Below, piece after piece: positions 60,389-64,000 of a stretch of 64,000 nucleotides of DNA. Positions within the stretch are counted from its first letter, which is position 1, and each line of letters starts with the position of its first letter. The notes under the pieces were generated by a model, which had not been told where the DNA came from, made no database searches, and saw only the letters and a program-made list of their open reading frames with translations. A program made the position numbers and the translations under genes. Origin of the DNA: Plantago ovata (taxonomy: Eukaryota > Streptophyta > Magnoliopsida > Lamiales > Plantaginaceae); the NCBI GenBank assembly GCA_028274465.1, contig CM051458.1, positions 11,361,566-11,425,565 on the forward strand, read 5' to 3'.

Positions 60389-63300
60389 GGTGTTTTCCTT
60401 GCAAAAATACCATAATCGCTTAATGTTGCTGAATCCATAGGATTGAGCTGTGCAACAACCAGCTGCAATGTATTCAGATTCAGTAGATGAATTGGCGACA
60501 CACGTTTGCTTTCTTGCTGAACCATGATATTAATCTAGTACCCAAAAACTACAAGTTCCAGAGGTACTTTTTCTATCAAGTTGATCCACCATGATCAGCA
60601 TCAGAATAGCCAACCAATTCAGTCCAATCTTTTGGATACCATAATCCAACATTGACTGTACCTTAACATATTTCAGTATTTTAATTGCCTTTTTGTAGTG
60701 TGATTCTCTTGGATCCGATTGGAATCTTGCACACACACAAACAGCATACTGAATGTCAGGTCTACTTGCTGTTAAATACAACAAGGAACCAATGAGCTTC
60801 CTATACTTGTGTTCTTCAACACTTTTGTCCTCTTTAGTATAGCCCAATTTGGTACCAACACTCATAGGGATCTTTTCAGGTTTTTCATCCTCTTTGATCC
60901 TAAACTTTATGAGCATTTCTTTCGCATACTTTGCTTGATTTATGAATATTCCATCTTTGAGTTGCTTGACTTGCAACCCTAGGAAATAATTCAATTTTCC
61001 CATCATACTCATTTCAAACTTATTTGTCATGAGTTTGGCAAAATCATCACAAAGTTGCTTGTCCTTAGATCCAAAATTATGTCATCCACATAAATTTGAA
61101 CTAAGATTAATTTACCATCATGGTTCATGGTAAAAAGAGTTTTGTCAACTTCACCTTTCTTGAAACCATTTTCCAGCAAGAACTTAGCTAAGGTATCATA
61201 CCATGCTCTTGGTGCTTGCTTTAGACCATATACAGCTTTCTGAAGCTTATATACCATCTTGGTTTCTGAGGGAAGTTCAAAGCCAGGGGGTTGTTCTAGG
61301 TAGACTTCTTCAGCAAGTTCACCATTTAAGAATGCACTCTTAACATCCATTTGGTAAACAATGAAGTCATTGTGAGCAGCAAAGGCCAAGAAAAGCCTAA
61401 TTGCATCCAATCTTGCAACTGGAGCGTAAGACTCATCATAGTCCAATCCTTCAGTCTGACAGTAACCTTGAGCAACTAAGCGTGCTTTGTTTCTTGTTAC
61501 TTCACCAGACTCGCTCAGCTTGTTTCTGAACACCCACTTTGTACCAATAGCTTTCTTATTTTCAGCAAGTGGCACAAGTTTCCAGACTTTGTTTCTTTCA
61601 AATTGATCCAATTCTTCTTGCATTGCCTTTATCCATTCAGAATGCTTCAAAGCTTCTTCTATGGTTTTAGGTTCAATTTCTGAAACAAAGCAAGAGAATA
61701 AAGATTCTACTTCTACGACAGTTGCTTCTTCAGCAAGTCCTTGAGTAGCTTTGGATCTAGTCACTTGGCGTTTATTAATATCGCCAATCATATCCGTAGA
61801 GGGATGATCTCTAATCCATTTATTAACAGGTTTCCTGTTTGTTGGATCAGGATATGTTTGCTCATCAGCATGTGACTCTTCAGTATGTACTTGTTCAGTA
61901 CTACTGGGAATTTGTGTCTCTGCTGAGATTTGATCGTCAGCAACTGCTTGTTCAGCATTGCTGGGTTGAGGTATTTCATCAGCAGGCACTGGAGATTGCG
62001 TAATTTCAGCAACTTCCGGAGCAACCCGCATCTTTTGCTGGAAATTCTTTGTCGTGAACTATATTTATCTTGTCATGACTCGGGGGAGGAGAATCATTGT
62101 CAGAATCATCATTTAGTTCAATTGACTTGATTTGCCTAGCATCAGATTCAGTTCTTTGCTCATGTATGATTAGCTTTTTCATACATTCTGATATTTCTTC
62201 TTCAGCAGGCACACCTTGTGTCTTTTCGTAGAATACAACATGCACAGATTCTTCAATCTTTTGTGCCTTTTTGTTGTAAACTCTGTAAGCTTTACTATGC
62301 AAGGAGTAGCCAAGAAATATCGCTTCGTCTGCCTTTGGTTGAAATGTTCTTAGGTATTCTCTACCATTGTTAAGAACGAAACACTTGCAACCAAATACTC
62401 TTAGATGAGTGATGTTAGGAGGTCTTCCAACAAACAATTCATAAGGAGTTTTGTTGTATTCCTTAGTAATCAAACATCTATTCTGAGTATAGCAGGCGGT
62501 ATTAATCGCTTCAACCCAGTAAGCCTCACTTATCTCAGTGTCAGCAAGCATTGTTCTTGCGGCTTCTTTCAGGGTACGATTCTTCCGTTCAGCAACACCA
62601 TTTTGCTGTGGTGTCCTTACTGAGGATAACTGATGTTGAATACCTTTGGAGGTACAATATTCAGTTATGTACTGGTTTACAAACTCAGTACCATGGTCTG
62701 TCCTTATGACTCTTACCTTGTCATTTTTCATGACTTCAAGCTTATTCAGCAAGTTAGGTATTTCAGTCTTGGTTTCAGATTTGTGCTTGATGAATACTAC
62801 CCAAGTGAATCTTGAATAGTCATCTACCACGACTAGACCATACTTCTTACCAGCATAGCTTGTTGAAGAAGATTCAAACAAGTCCATGTGTAAGAGTTGT
62901 AAAGGTTTTGTAGTTGACGGTACTGCCTTGTTCTTGAAAGAAGATTTGGTTTGCTTTCCTTGCTGACATGCATTGCAAACACCATCCTTCTTAAAAGTAA
63001 CCCTAGGTAATCCAACTACAAGTGCCTTTTTAGACAGCTTATTCAGCGTCTTGAAGTTTAGATGACTTGTTCGTTTATGCCATAACCATGCTTTTTCAGC
63101 AAGGCAATCATGATCTGAGACAAGGCATTTTTCAACGTTTGCTGAAGACCAATCAACGGTGTACAAGCCTCCTGATCTTCTTGCAATCATTATAACCTTT
63201 TTAGTCTCAAAATCTACAAGTTTACATTCATCACTTTTAATTTCGATGAAGTATCCTTTGTCAGCAAATTGACTCATGCTGAAAAGGTTAAACTTAAGAT

Positions 63301-64000
63301 TTTTGACATAAAGAACTCCAGAAATGGTTATGCATCCCAACTTCACATCACCATAGCCTTTTGTAGATCCGGAGCCTCCACCAGCAAACCTTATTGTTGG
63401 ACCTTTAGACCACCATCTATAGTTTATAAGGTTATTCTTGTTGCCCGTCATGTGCTTTCCACAACCACTATCAAAGTGCCAGATTGCATCGTTGTCTCCG
63501 TGGCTGCAGTCTGCACAATCAAGAGCAAACAAGTTAATTATCCAATGATGGATGTCCATTAACATGTTCAAGAATGCGTCCAGTGGAAACCCAAGTCTGA
63601 AGTTTTTCAACTTTGACTTGTTTTCTACTTGCTGAGGAACTAGGAGGTTTTGAGCTGAAAGACTTTGACTCGTGCTGGTCAAATCCACTTTCTGATGTGG
63701 TGTCTTGCTCTGTTGACCTTTTTGCTGAACATACTTTTCAGTAAGTTCTTTTCTAGCAAGGTTCCTTCTAGTCCTAGCATTGGGAGTCTTTTCAGAACTC
63801 TTAGGCTTGGTTTTCTTCATCTCTTTGAAGTATCTTTGCTGACTTTGCTTATACTCATGAAAGAGTTGACTTTGCTTGGTTTTGAACCGAGTCCGCTCTT
63901 TGGATAATGCTGAGCTTTAGCTTCAGCAACCTTACTTGATTCAGGTTTGTCAGCAAAGGACTTCTGATTACTTTGGTAATCTTGCCTTTAGACTTAACAA
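60389..64000 (-). mobile_element. Ty1/copia retrotransposon (partial), gag-pol
   Basis: On the minus strand the polyprotein enters from the right edge. In order: the gag end, protease with DSGCGKHMTG (near 63470), GAG-pre-integrase (LWHKRTSHLNFKTL, CNACQQGK), integrase (DDYSRFTW, RTDHGTEF, TPQQNGVAERKNRTLKE), RT ([39 protein letters not shown] near 61080) and RNase H (DRKSTSGTC and, further on, a VANSSTESEY-like stretch). The order integrase-RT defines Ty1/copia. Frame changes near 62030, 61030 and 60640 and the gap break it. Neither LTR is inside the window. Confidence 0.88.

Overview
The window is nuclear DNA of a flowering plant, probably a eudicot: it is AT-rich, its genes are broken by short GT-AG introns, and it carries many plant-type transposons. 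I could not assign a genus. About a quarter of it is cellular genes. The rest is transposable elements, their remnants and AT-rich intergenic DNA. There is one 100-base run of N at 60289-60388.

Left part (1-24.9 kb), ordinary genes: a secreted polygalacturonase (3372-6351, +), a UGT85A-type glycosyltransferase (7398-9089, -), a clade-I serine carboxypeptidase-like acyltransferase with a decayed internal exon duplication (12943-15912, +), the peroxisomal naphthoate synthase of phylloquinone synthesis with a perfect PTS2 signal (18790-20908, +), and an ARF1-class small GTPase (22211-23576, -, 1.08-kb 5' UTR intron to 24673). The ARF1 reading frame closes at exactly 181 residues only if its last intron is a GC-AG intron followed by a six-base coding exon. 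Small transposons sit between and inside these genes.

Middle part (25-50 kb), mostly transposons: a LINE nested in a Stowaway-like MITE just upstream of ARF1; a 12.8-kb Ty3/gypsy element of the dual-RNase-H (Tat) type (27562-40327, target duplication ACATG). That element has a broken gag-pol, no visible integrase, and a long antisense spliced ORF whose intron has swallowed a copy of the element's own gag/protease segment, itself split by a 2.1-kb solo LTR. Next come a UGT94-like pseudogene split by another solo LTR (40490-43116), a Mutator-like non-autonomous element, a GGATACG-rich element, and a GC-rich RTE-type LINE fragment.

Right part (50.7-60.3 kb), the most unusual segment: a PORR-domain organelle RNA-splicing gene lies in two inverted copies (50812-52152 + and 56591-57919 -) within arms of about 2.7 kb around a 1.8-kb spacer. 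The spacer holds an RbcX (Rubisco assembly chaperone) gene whose transit-peptide end is cut off at the arm boundary. The outer end of the right arm is fused, at the ARF1 start codon, to a second copy of the ARF1 promoter, 5' UTR and 5' UTR intron (57987-59290), in the orientation that would drive the second PORR copy. This looks like a natural promoter capture. The window ends in a Ty1/copia element on the minus strand that runs off the right edge.
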